Both the position numbers and the translations under genes were made by a program. The notes below the pieces were generated by a model, which was not told the DNA's origin, ran no database searches, and saw nothing but the letters and a program-made list of their open reading frames with translations. Positions 46,908-57,566 of a stretch of DNA of 64,000 bases are shown here, piece by piece (within the stretch, counting starts at the first letter, position 1; each line of letters starts with the position of its first letter). Origin of the DNA: Setomelanomma holmii (lineage: Eukaryota > Ascomycota > Dothideomycetes > Pleosporales > Phaeosphaeriaceae); the NCBI GenBank assembly GCA_010015745.1, contig ML978236.1:62001-126000 (forward strand), in the 5' to 3' direction.

Positions 46908-47840
46908 TTAGTCGTCCGCAATTTCTTCCTCGACCCAGTTCCTCCACTCCTTCCACTCCGCATACTCCAGCGCCACCTTCTTCCCCTGATACCGGACAAC
47001 ATTCAAGCCCACCTTCTTCCACTCGTCCTTGCGCCCATTCCAGCCCGCTTTCCGCATCAAGCTAACGAGCGTCTCTTCCTTTGTCCACCCTTGTTCTTTG
47101 GCCACGTCGGGCAGATATGTAGCACCATACCGCCTGTTGTGATATTTGAAAGATATGCGAAGTCCGTGAGTTCCCAGTTCCCAGTCTAGTGCGTGCGAGG
47201 CGGGTTCGAAGTCCGTGAGGAGCGTGACGGCGCATTCGAGAGAGGCAAGTTCGCGTGCGGCAATGGGGTTGAAGCGAGTATCGTCGAAGGCGCTATTGTA
47301 CGTTAGCATCGGACAATGTACGGGGACGAGAAGCAGGACGTACGAAGTCAGCGCATAGCTCTTGAGCCCCTCGTCAAGCTCTTGCGCCTCGAATGTGCCT
47401 ATGCAGCCTCGTAACCGCCTCTCCTCGCTCCTTGTCACTGTGTTCCATGTCACGAAAAGCGGACTGTCATCTACCGTCTCCTGCTTTGCCCTCTGTAGCT
47501 TCGAAATGATGTTGCTTCGACTAGAGTTTGAGCTCTTGCTGGTTGCGCTGCTGGCTTCGCTAATGCCGCTGGGCGTCGAGCTTGCGCTCTGTAAGCTAGA
47601 CGAAGATGCTGTAGAGGCTGAAGGTGCAAGAAGTCGCGATATCGCTGCAGGCTTGTAGGCTGGGTCTGGAGGGGCCTCGATACCCGCGTCCTCTGGCGCA
47701 TCGAGCGAGTCGGTCATTGTGGGATCTGCATTGTACTTCTTCCATAGTGCTTCTATCTGACGGAGAGATAGCCCAGATCGCTTTTCGAGACTGGCGACGA
47801 GGCTCTCGAAGCAATACGCACAGTGAGCCTGGGTAGCCAT
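46908..47840 (-). CDS. AMMECR1-domain protein
   Basis: Two exons (47344-47840, 46908-47292) over a 51-nt intron, 293 aa. The AMMECR1 domain is clear: CAYCFESLVASLE, PLFVTWN, the signature LRGCIGTFEAQELDEGLKSYALTSAFDDTRFNPI, LECAVTLLTDFEPA, WELGTHGLRISF, YGATYLPDVAKEQGWTKEETLVSLMRKAGWNG, and VVRYQGKKVALEYAEW. A Ser-rich insert at about 75-115 (ASTASSSSLQSASSTPS) interrupts the domain, as in other fungi. The family is conserved from archaea to humans; its biochemical role is unclear. The frame stays open upstream of 47840 but has no better ATG. The intron is a multiple of three and has no stop, so retention would add 17 residues. Confidence 0.92.
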   Translation of the reverse strand: MATQAHCAYCFESLVASLEKRSGLSLRQIEALWKKYNADPTMTDSLDAPEDAGIEAPPDPAYKPAAISRLLAPSASTASSSSLQSASSTPSGISEASSATSKSSNSSRSNIISKLQRAKQETVDDSPLFVTWNTVTRSEERRLRGCIGTFEAQELDEGLKSYALTSYVLLLVPVHCPMLTYNSAFDDTRFNPIAARELASLECAVTLLTDFEPASHALDWELGTHGLRISFKYHNRRYGATYLPDVAKEQGWTKEETLVSLMRKAGWNGRKDEWKKVGLNVVRYQGKKVALEYAEWKEWRNWVEEEIADD

Positions 47841-48833
47841 CGTCACTAGCTGTGTGATCTTGCCTTGCGCGTTGGCTTGTCGCTCGATGACACTGAAAGT
47901 TTCGGCAGCGAGAAAAGTCACTTGTAATTGTAGTTGACGGCAGGCGAGAGATCAGAGCGACTGGACGTAAGTTCGAAGCTGCTGGTTAATTAGTCGAACG
48001 CGAGGCTATGGGAAGTGGTAGCGAGCGGCACGCCGTCGGCTTTCCTTCCCTCTACAGTCTCCGGAGCAGATGATACAGGAGCACTAGAAGTTTGTCGGAT
48101 GAGCTTGATCTTGGTAGATGCTCATGTACTACCTTCGGAGAGACGGCGAGGTGGAAGGTCGGCGTTGGTGTGGGAAGAGACGTTTGTTGGGGTTCGCAGA
48201 AGCCTACCCCGCCGGCGTTAGTGGTTGGCGATGGATAACGACCTGCACATGTCAGCAACATCGTCAACGATATCACAGCTTCTTCGCCTAGAGAGTCTTG
48301 CGGTATAATCAAGTGTTTTGATTTGCATCGATGGAAGGACTACTAAAGCTACGTCAGAAATGATGGCGACCAATGAAACCAAGGACATCAAAATCACTGT
48401 TAGTATGCAGTATGTAACCCCATCTTCATGCACACTACCCTACAGAGGCAAAAGGCAGCGTGTTTGGTAATGATGGGGTAGTCAATCTTGGCTCGAAGAA
48501 TTTCCTTCAGCAGGTCGAGCATTGAAAGGCTCTGTTGCTGTACACACTAAAGCCGTTCTTTTGGAGATCCTGATCTCACTCGCATTACTCGCGCGCATAC
48601 GAGGTCGTGGTTTTGTGGTCGATATGCATCACTCATGGGTGCGCATGCTTGGCCCGAAGCCGACTTTTTGACTTGTTCATTGTCGCATCTCATATGCCTC
48701 TTCGTGGAATCCTCTTCCACCCATGAGCTCGAAGCCATCATAGAAAGTCCGAAAGCCACTGACGCCGACCAGATGTCTCGTGAAGGAACTGAAAACCGCT
48801 CTCGATGCTCGCTCGCGGTAGGTCGTGGTTCGT
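47841..48833. other. Intergenic region
   Basis: About 1 kb upstream of the AMMECR1-like gene and downstream of RPL29. Short open frames on both strands do not look like proteins. Nothing is recognised. Confidence 0.4.
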
Positions 48834-49255
48834 TTATGCTGCATCGCGCTTGCCCTCCTTGACCTCCTTCTGTACTTGTGTTAGCAAGCTGCGAAGTCCT
48901 GTTGCATGGGGTCTTGTGAGTCGTACCAGAGCGCGCATGGTGCCGTGAAGAGCATGCCTATGGTTCCTTCGGAACTTGGGGTCAGTACCCTTGAGCGAGG
49001 GGTAACGGTGCGTCTTTGGCTTCTTGATACTACAACACCATCACGTCAGTCACTGAAATTCTCCCAGTTTGTAGCGCATGCACAATCGAGCGCTGATGGG
49101 TCGATGGAGCGCGTTCGACGATGTTGGGGAAGGGGTGCGTACCCGTTCCTGTGGTTCTTCTTCGACTGGTTGTGCTGGGACGAGTTCTTAGATTCTGCGC
49201 GATTGAATTAGTGTGACCCAGTAATACCTTCGCGTAATAACAACGTACTGGCCAT
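48834..49255 (-). CDS. rpl29: 60S ribosomal protein L29 (eL29)
   Basis: Four small exons: 49249-49255 (7 nt: ATG GCC A), 49143-49194, 48927-49029 and 48834-48869. The introns are 54, 113 and 57 nt, all GT..AG and phase-consistent. The product is 65 aa: MAKSKNSSQHNQSKKNHRNG, then IKKPKTHRYPSLKGTDPKFR, then RNHRHALHGTMRALKEVKEG and KRDAA. This matches eL29 along its whole length, a small, very basic protein of the large ribosomal subunit. No exon is long enough to be seen by simple open-frame scanning. It is a single-copy housekeeping gene lying inside the accessory zone. Confidence 0.96.
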
Positions 49256-49677
49256 TGCGACGGTTGTGGGTGTCGAATCGTCCTGGTGGTGTTCGTGCAG
49301 ACAACCTCTAATGAAATTGTGATTCGGGTGTGGCTCCAGCTCGCTTACCAGTCAAAGCGCGCTAGCCGTTTTGGGTGCTACCGCCATCTCCACGCTTGCG
49401 TGACATACCAGGACATCAATTTGAGTAGCATGTTATTTACTATGACAAAACCAAAATTCACGGGCTTATTATGATAGACATTTTCTTGAGCATGTTGCAT
49501 TCGTATCGTCATGATGAAACCGATATCTGACATTCCAATTCGCATACAATAACCTCTTTTGTTCTTCCCGCAGTAACATCAATCAAAACCAGACAACAGA
49601 GCCTTCTTTAGCCGTAGCGAGCTCTTCCCAAACGCCTGCAGAGTCGTGGTCATCGAACAATGTTCATAACAGTCTCT
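49256..49677. other. Intergenic region
   Basis: Upstream of rpl29 (-) and downstream of the 283-aa gene (-). It presumably holds the rpl29 promoter; no specific box was identified. Confidence 0.4.
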
Positions 49678-50580
49678 CTAGCTACCCCTCTGCTGCTCGT
49701 AGTCCATCGTGTCCTGATCGGCCTGCCGTTGGCGCATGTGCTCGCGTACGTTCTGCTCTGTGGTCGAGGCACGTCCAGGACCATGACCAGTCATTGCGCC
49801 TCGGTTGGTTGTGTCGACGACATTCTCGTCGTAAGTCATGCCGTTCATCATGCGCGGGTTCTGCTGCTCGGTCGACGAAGTTGTCTGCGCTGTTCCGGTG
49901 CTGGAGGGCACACTTACACCCGTCATTGGGCTTGCAGGAGCCTGTTCCCTGAGATAGCCGGGTACAGCGCTCACTTTGCCAATAGCAGGGCTGCCAATCT
50001 GGCTGTGCTGTCGAGCCGGAGTTCTAGCACCCTCACCAAAGCCTACTAGAGAAGCAGCCTCGTCGCTAAAACCTCCCATGCTCGAAGTTTCGACATCTTG
50101 GTCTTCGCTCATCCGATCTGGCTCGTATACATCGCTGCCGCTCGCCCAAGTTGTGCGCCCTCCCACCGAGCCAGTTGCGCTGGCACTACCAACAGTGCTG
50201 CGTTCGCGGAAGATCTGTGGCTGGTTGTTCGAGTCAAAGTATCCTGGCGGTGGGTTGTTGGCGCTGCCTGGGGTAAGCCCTAGGGGGTTGCGACCAGAGA
50301 CAGCGACTCTTTCGAGGCCTGCTAAGCGTGAGATGCGATCCGCGCGCTCAGCTTCAGCTGGGTTGCGGTGATGGGGGAAGTGGCCACGATGTCCGTCTTT
50401 GATGGCGACTGTTGAGAGCTCTGACATGGAGGTAGTGGCCGAATTTGGGGTTCCCCTAACAAAAGATCAGTGACTGATGTATTGTGACCCCGCTGCATGT
50501 GCCTACGGAGCATCGCCGGGCGTGCCTGGGTCCGACGGCGGTGGAGGCAGATTGATCAGCGTTGGCGCATTGGTCGTCAT
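49678..50580 (-). CDS. Conserved-looking disordered protein, 283 aa
   Basis: Two exons (50507-50580, 49678-50455), a 51-nt intron, 283 aa. I do not recognise it. The N-terminus is Pro-rich (LINLPPPPSDPGTPGDAPG). The most conserved-looking block is SELSTVAIKDGHRGHFPHHRNPAEAERADRISRLAGLERVA, followed by PGYFDSNNQPQIFRERSTVGSAS, YEPDRMSEDQDVETSSMGGFSDEAASLVGFGEG and Gly/Ser/Thr/Gln-rich tracts. It ends in REHMRQRQADQDTMDYEQQ. Such a profile fits a phosphorylated, mostly unstructured regulatory protein. The start at 50580 opens directly on the Pro-rich segment, though the frame is open further upstream to 50874. Confidence 0.72.
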
Positions 50581-51750
50581 TGTCGGATCACTGGTGTGGG
50601 ATGTGATCTGTAAGCTTTCTTTTGTGGTGGTGGAGATTTGGAGATATCGCAGGAGTTCACGAGAAAGGAAAGCAGCAGCAGGGAGCAAACGCAGGGCCAA
50701 TGACGTCGTTGGGCACGCGCGAACCTCAAAGGCAGCAGCAGCGATCTCGATCCTCAAAGACTGGCCAAATGCAAGGGTCAGCCCGTCTGAGCGCAGCTGA
50801 AACAGTTCCTGGATTACCAAAATAGAATTATATCGAGGCGCATTCATTGCCTCACTATTGTTGCCCTTCATCAACGTCAGCCGTTAGGTTGCTTGGCAGA
50901 CGCAGGGTCGGCTTTAATAATTAAGTGGGGTCTGATTCGCTCAGACCACCTCAAGCCTCACTTCACATCTCGAGAGCAATAGTCGTCAAGGTCGCTCAAC
51001 GTCCGTATATTACCTCCAAAGACATAAGCAAAGGCTGTTTGCCTTGTTACAACTATTGCTAACGTGTTTTATAAGCGGGTGGACACTAGGATGTTTCTTG
51101 TATCTAACTCCTTGACACTAGCGCAGAATTGCGGTTATCAGTCTCCAGTGCTTCTACACGAAATTGACTTCGATGATTGGGAATTACGTCGTTCTGTGAT
51201 AGCCTTTGACCACCAAACAAACCGTTGTGTTTGCAGCAGACCAGTGAAATTCACCAGAATTCGTATCTTCATGCGGCCGGCTCATGCGCGACCAGCCCAC
51301 CTGCATCTCAGCGATCCAGAAACTTGCCAACTCTACTCCCCACACCTATGTAAAGGCCTTGCCCTCCGCATCGTACCACAACCAGACATACAGCCAGGTT
51401 TCAAAGGGTAGTCCGAAGCGACGTGGTTCCCAAGCCACGATAAGAATCGGTGATGACGGCGTACCGTCAGGATGACTGAGGTTTCGAATTTGAGATTGGT
51501 GGGTCTCTGGGCACCTGTTAGAGCGAATACGCGATGTTAGTACAAGGTTAGAGTAGGGGGGATTATCGTTTTCTGAACGCGTCCATGCGAAATCATTCCC
51601 TTTCCCGGACCATATCCAATCTCGCCACGAGTATACTGCAATACCGCGTCCTTCAGCGCATGTCGTCTACCATCCTCATAAGCCTTTTCAGTACCACTCT
51701 TTCCCCGCCTACCCAGCCCTGTTAATCTCCGCTGGGTTTTGGAGAGGCAC
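50581..51750. other. Intergenic region
   Basis: About 1.2 kb. A + strand open frame at 51064-51411 has no recognisable features. I see nothing I would annotate. Confidence 0.4.
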
Positions 51751-52475
51751 CTAGCTTCGCATACCATCTTTCGCTCCCTCTTCCTCCGGGTTGACCTTTC
51801 GCCTGCAGCCAACGAAATATATGGAACGATCAATACGCCGTGGCGACACGTCCCGTTTGGAATACAACTTGTCCCATAAAGCTTCTAGGAGATCATTGAC
51901 AAAATCAGCAGGGTACTCTCTCGCCATATCTTCGTCAGTCAGCCATTTCGGACTACCGGCGTAGCAGCAAAAGTCGACCAGTAACCGACGCGCAGGCGAG
52001 ATTGGAGCGGTGCCTGAGTAGATGAGCTCGGTACCGTCAACATGAACCGGGTAGCTTTTCATTTGGATGCAATGATCAATAAGAATGGAGATGACCGCGT
52101 CCTGAAACTCAAGGTCAGCGAGTTGCTCGCCAAGAACATACATCCGAACATAACTGAGGTCGCTCGCTGTCGGAACCACATGCGAATATAGCCACTTCAA
52201 GTAGGCTTCGAAGGTGGCGGGTGCGTGATCGGCAACATCAATAGGCTTGCCCTCGCGCATGGACTCCCATTCAGGCTTGAGAGCGTTGTTGAAGAAAAGA
52301 CTCTTGTTGAGCACATCCTTATGGACGAAGAAGGTTTTCTCTCCTCCCACCCGGACTTCGGTGATTTCGCCGCCGACACTGGCTTTGCAGTCAGACAGCT
52401 ATTACCACGAGTAACGTGGAAGACACAGGGTAATACTGACTCTGGAGTAGAGGCAGAGGAAATTTCACCTTCCAT
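51751..52475 (-). CDS. BTB/POZ-domain protein
   Basis: Two exons (52441-52475, 51751-52378) joined by a 62-nt intron (GTCAGT..CCAG), 220 aa. The BTB core is plain: EVRVGGEKTFFVHKDVLNKSLFFNNALKPEWESMREGKPIDV, FEAYLKWLYSH, YVLGEQLADLEFQDAVISILIDH. The second half (ARRLLVDFCCYAGSPKWLTDED, YPADFVNDLLEALWDKL) is the C-terminal part common to short fungal BTB proteins. BTB proteins dimerise and often bridge targets to Cullin-3, but short fungal ones of this kind have no known targets. The first exon is inferred from phase and could differ. A decayed paralogue lies about 400 bp upstream in the same orientation, which suggests tandem duplication. Confidence 0.85.
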
Positions 52476-52880
52476 GCTGTTGTACGATTCTGTTGGGCTT
52501 GATTGAGGTGAACTGTTCTGGCGGAATTGTGAGGCGATTGGTGGCGCGATAAGGTCGTTACTGAATGAGCTATGTCGATGGGGTTGGAGGAGATCAAGTA
52601 CCAAGATCTATGAGGAGAGTGAAGTGAGCGTGAACGTGAACATGAAAGTTTAGCGATAGTGATTGCTGTTTGCGAGGCTGTCTTCTGCGTTTGTCGCCCG
52701 AGGTTCCACCGCGACCTTGCTTCCCAACCTGGATTATTGTTGCAAGCTTTATGATATGTGTTGCAAGCCGCTGATGAGGCCGAAAATTAAGGGATGCTAC
52801 TATTATGGTTCAGCTGAAGACATTTCATCTACGCAATGGACGACTTTCGCCAAGGACCTCCAGTGCCAGCTTTGATCGCG
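52476..52880. other. Spacer between tandem BTB genes
   Basis: Contains the promoter of the intact BTB gene. Nothing else is recognised. Confidence 0.4.
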
Positions 52881-53625
52881 CTATGTAGCCTTCTTGCTGC
52901 TGCCAATCATGTACGACGCAGGGTCCGCAACCCACGGGAGCGGCCATGTGAGTCCTCTTCGGTCTTCCAAGAAAGCGAGCACCAAATCTTCGAGAAACTC
53001 AGCAGGATAGTTCCTGGCCGGATCTTTAAGAATCGCCCAACCCGTTGCATTGCCCCAGACGAAGAAGTCGACAAGGAGCCTTCGCGCGGGCGAGCCATCC
53101 ATGGTACCCTCGTAGATGGTACAGATATGTCCGCCATCAGGATATTCGGTTTTAGTCTTGATGTTCCGCATCATCATCGATAGAGCAGCGTCCTGGAACT
53201 CGAAATGCATGAGCTTTTCGCCCAGAACGTACAGCTTGGCCAATCTTCCAATGTCTGAGTTGGTGTCAAATCGACCCGAGTACAGCCATTAAGCATATGC
53301 AGCGAAGACTTCAGGTTCCTCGTCTTTCATGTCCATAGGGCTGCCTTTGCGCATACTCGCCTACTCTGGCTTAAGTGCATTGGTGAAGAATGGCGATTGA
53401 ACCAGTAAGTCCATGTGAACGCTGACAATGGTGTCGGCGCCTATACTCACCTGAACGATCTCGGAAAGGATACTGCATAGTATTAGCTACGATCAGCTTG
53501 TGAATTGAGATGACTTACTTGGGAAGGGATGCGGACAAAGCAGCCGTGCTGGAAGGCTGTCCTGACGTGGTCGGTGTTGATCTTGGAGCTAGATATGAAA
53601 GTTGAGAGTCTGAGATGACTGTGAT
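52881..53625 (-). pseudogene. BTB/POZ paralogue with in-frame stops
   Basis: It parallels the intact neighbour along its length. A 46-nt intron (53473-53518) joins a Ser/Thr-rich first exon to SEIVQVSIGADTIVSVHMDL, then LVQSPFFTNALKPE, a TAG (53361-53363) where the neighbour has Trp, SMRKGSPMDM, FAAYA, a TAA (53289-53291) and WLYSGRF. After that come KLYVLGEKLMHFEFQDAALS and SPARRLLVDFFVWGNATGWA, to the stop at 52881. No in-frame ATG is found before the first exon. The rest of the frame is still open, so decay is recent. TAG for TGG and TAA for CAA are both C:G to T:A changes at CpA sites, as in RIP. Confidence 0.82.
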
Positions 53626-55295
53626 CTCGATAGTCCGGGTGGGTCACTAAGTGTGCGAGAAGGGCCCAAAACTTATTAATCCAGAAGGCTGACGGCCCCT
53701 ACGACTTCGCAGCCTTTCACCAGACCCGAGGGAAAAATTTGGAAGACATCGAGTCTTTCCTTTGCACCATCACACTGTCCTGTGATAAGTTGTGGGCGAT
53801 CATAGTAGACATTGTGAACGTACTGTGGCCGTTCAAATGACCAAAGTACTCCTCAAATATGTTAAGCATTACGCATTACGAGCTCCTTTCGTTGTTCCAA
53901 CTTACACATGGGGACATTGACATTAACAGGATAGAGCTGAAGATGCCTCAGTGCTGATCCGTACTCTGTGCTGAGGTGTTGAGTCTGGGGTGACATCGAT
54001 CAACCAGGCACCAGCAAGCCCCTCAAGCTGCCGCACACCAGATCCTGGTGCAATTGGACCCTTGGCCTCTCGAAGTGTCTCCACTGGCCTCATGTTCCGT
54101 GGCCGTATATATCCACTACCGGGCAATGCGCTGGCGTAAGGTCACTGGTACGATAGTACTTTCCGGGCGGTATTGATCTTTGATTGTCGTTTGAAGACTC
54201 CGGATCATTACACCAGAATTATGCCATGCGAGGCAACGTCGATGAGGCTTTCCTTCCCCAAAGTCCACGCCAGCTAAGTCTTTGGATCACTGTCAAAACA
54301 TTCAATCGAGCGGGAGTACACCGAGTGCGTACAAGAATCCAGAGATGTGCAATTGTCCTCGTCGAGCGTGATCGTACGTGGACCGTTCTCACCCGCCCTT
54401 TCTGGTATGGCCCCGTACTCGAGAACTTCTCTCTACCAACAGCTACAGGAAGACAGGAGTGGATGGTATTCTTTATGGAAGTGGTGTTGGCTTTCGATAG
54501 CCCGCAGTCCCGTGGAGGCTTGGCCCATCAACGGCGTCATGTGTCTGACATCAACATCTGGGCACTCAGCGCAGTGCGGACTGCACGACCATCGCCACAG
54601 GAGGGTGAGGAGGTCGTGTCGTGTGAACAAACTTTGGACGCGCTTTTGCGTGAGTGGCTAGCGAAGTAGGGGCAGCTGAGCGTCATCTTGTTTTGTGCTT
54701 GTGGTGAACCAGAACGAAACACTAAACACAGTCACCACCTTTGTTTCCGATAAGTTTGGCTTCATCCCATGGTCTATAGCTATGCGCGTGAAATTCTTTA
54801 CAAGAGACGAGTGTCGATCCTTTGGTCCCTGGATCTCGAAACTCATACTGCAGGCGCAGAAGCAATGTATCTTCGATGAAGCTCAAATCATACCTCCGTC
54901 CTTCCGCCACAACCTGGTTTTCTCTCATATGTTGCCCGAATAAAATTCGAGACGTAGAGGGCCGTTTTAACAAAACCTGAGGTACCAATGATCATATTCC
55001 AAGGTTCTTATGCTCGGCTATGGCTGTTCCAGGCAAGAGCCGCATTCCACCCCTCTTCTTATCAAAACTGCCTCTCACCGGGAGTGTCATTGTCCTATCG
55101 AGTTGCTTCTTATCGGTGAGAGCAATGACGCCATGTTTGCAGAAAGAAAGTGAAGGTAGAACGGTGGCTTCTCAATATACAATAAGCCACAAGCAACGAA
55201 TCTTCTCTCTTCAGCACGCTTTCAACTCACCTTGGCAAAACTAAAGGGAACCAACGAAGTGAAAAGGTCAGCAGGAAGTCTTTCACACCTTCATT
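53626..55295. other. Intergenic region, possibly decayed genes
   Basis: About 1.7 kb. Two + strand open frames (54184-54669 and 54695-54943) have no family features, and none is seen on the - strand. Given the pseudogenes on both sides, these may be remnants. I cannot support a call. Confidence 0.35.
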
Positions 55296-56740
55296 ATGCC
55301 AATCCTGCATCTCCCGCGAGAACTATTCAATCGCATCATCCATGATCTCGTCGGTTCGGCCCGTCTCACAAGTACGCTTCCAATGCGTCATGTCTGCGGT
55401 GAGTCGAGACAGGTTGCCAGTGAGAAGATCTGTCTGACAGTTCTAGTAATGTTCAACGATTCCATCCTTGAAGACATGCTAAAGCGTATATCGCGGCTCG
55501 GCTTCACCTCAATCTTCGCGCGTCCCGAGCATGCTAAGCTCTTCGACTTACATGGCGGTACTAAAGTTATCTTGAGCAAGAAAGCGTTGCGCTCGCGAGC
55601 TTCCGAAACTCCTGTGCTTTAATTTGTCCATTCCATTGCGGAAAGCCTTGCGGAAAGGCATGACGTGGCCAAACGAGACCTCGAGAGTTTCCGCTTCTGG
55701 TCCATTCAGCAGCTTTGCGACGCTCTTATGGCACTGGATCAGAAAGAACTTAAGAACCATCTCGTAGGCGCACAATCTCTCAAGTCCAACGCCTTGACAC
55801 CATTACTACAACGAGCGATTCCAGCTGCCGCCGCAGCAATAGGCCGCATCCAGATCGTTCACGAAATTACCTCAGGGCCAGCCGATCCATACAAAGCCAG
55901 TTGTGAGCTTTTTCCTAGCGCGCTAGCAGCCTCCGTAGCATACAGTCAGAACAAGGTCTTAGCCCTCATGCTTCTTTGGAAACAGAAAAAGGTCAAAGAA
56001 AAGCCTGAAACCGCGTCATGGAAGGAAACGAGGGCAGCCGCTCGCGCAATTGGTCAAGCTCTTCGGGTGACCATCCGTATGCACGAAACGAAAGTAGCCA
56101 ACGTGATCTTCACGTTCTTTTCCGACAACGAGCCCTACAGACGGTTAATGGCACTGTGGTGCGGAGAACAGCTGTGTAGGGACTGCATGCGATATGGGAA
56201 CGCATACCTCATGTACGGAGCTTTCGCTTACGAACACGCGGGTAACTACGATCCCAGCAATCTGGACCGTGGCCAGAAGTTTACAGCTTCAACCACAGAC
56301 TTCGAATTCTTGCTCGAGTACGGTCATAAGAACAGCCTCAACATTCTGATCAAAGATACTCTACTGGACCCAGGTGCTGACATGGTCAAGACTGCACTCG
56401 ACAAATGTAGCCGCGACGTAGCACGCATACTGCTGGAGAACGGTGCGAATCCGAATGCTCCTCTGAAAGGCCTCAAAGGAAGGACTGTCTTATGGCACGT
56501 CGCGAGCAGGAGTATTTCAAAGACGTCAAACTTCTACTACTCTATGGCGCCAATCCGGATCATGAAGACAAGGACCTCTCGCCGCTGAAGGCCGCAGTAC
56601 AAGGACATCACACCAGATACACCCTCTATCTCAGGATGGCAAAAGAGCATGGCAAGGAATATCTCCAGAGGCCCGACCTCGAGGAACAATATGAATTGGA
56701 TAACGATCATCGCCATCGGTACGATTCCGATTCCTACTGA
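55296..56740 (+). pseudogene. F-box-like/ankyrin-repeat gene A, disrupted
   Basis: Begins like the fungal F-box-like/ankyrin family: MPILHLPRELFNRIIHDLVG then MRHVC. A 48-nt intron (GTGAGT..TCTAG) follows directly after the VC codon pair, as in its paralogue. Next comes a TAA at 55620-55622, after which the same frame continues with typical helical sequence (IQQLCDALMALDQKELKNHL, AIPAAAAAIGRIQIVHEI, AIGQALRVTIRMHETKVANVIF) and ankyrin-type ARILLENGANPNAPLKG. Near 56490 the frame shifts by one base; the ankyrin pattern resumes as KLLLLYGANPDHEDKDLSPLKAA and runs to the stop at 56740. One nonsense codon and one frameshift make it a probable pseudogene; sequencing error at both places is less likely. 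Confidence 0.75.
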
Positions 56741-57566
56741 AGCGACCAGATCAGGTAGATCTCCTCGGCAACATGCCCTCGCTAAGGCTCGACATGTGCG
56801 TTTTCATAGGTCGTTCTGCCTGCTTCTTAGAGGCTGAATCATGGCTTCGCTACAGGCAGCTCGTTGAACGTTTTCTCTTCATTTATAAAGATTACCAAAC
56901 TTAGCTTTGCGTATGGTGAAGCAGAAGGTCGTTGCCTCTTTTAGTTAAGTTAGTGTTTTTTCTGCCAAGGTTACCAATTCTCCTGTACATTTTGGGCCTT
57001 TCTAATTCGATTGAAACACTTTGGTGGCTGAACCGGGGAGGACTAGCTTGAGATGTCACGGCTCGAATACCGATTCGTGTGTATTTGGTCTCCTAAGTAT
57101 GCTGCCAGAGCTATTTGCTCGGTTTTCAACATTGTTTAACGTTATTCGACCCGCACTCATACTCAATCTGCAGTGAACTGTTTGTATGTTGAGCGCAAGT
57201 GACGTCAATACGTCGTACGGGCAGGTGCGTGTTGATCGCTTTCCCCCCTCACCCCAACTAATTCACCTTCCCACCTTCGACTCGACCCTCTCACGCCTCA
57301 AAATCTACTTGTACTCAACCTCGGCCAAAAATACCGTCGCAATCGAACTCTCTTTCGTGAAGCGGTGAAGATGTTCGAGCGATGGCGCAACTTCTAAGTC
57401 TTCCGCTAAAGTTGTTTCTGTCAGCCATGGCCTCCGCCCTGCAGTGAGTGTACTGCCCCAGGTTCCTTCCCATCTTCTAGCACTAGTAGTAGGTTAGGCT
57501 TAGCGCCCTTTCCTCTCTCTCTCTCGTGTATATAGACCTCTCACTGATTAGGCCGAATACTACATC
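56741..57566. other. Spacer between the two ankyrin pseudogenes
   Basis: AT-richer than the surroundings, with a short CT repeat near 57512-57525. A stretch near 57382-57445 (MAQLLSLPLKLFLSAMAS) faintly resembles the start of the F-box-like family and might be a further remnant. Confidence 0.35.

Noticed and set aside
51064..51411. 115-codon open frame on +
   Set aside because: No family features and no supporting context.
54184..54669. 161-codon open frame on + in the accessory zone
   Set aside because: No recognisable domain, no clear splice partners; may be debris, so it was left as intergenic.
57512..57525. CT microsatellite
   Set aside because: Only about seven repeat units; too short to be informative.
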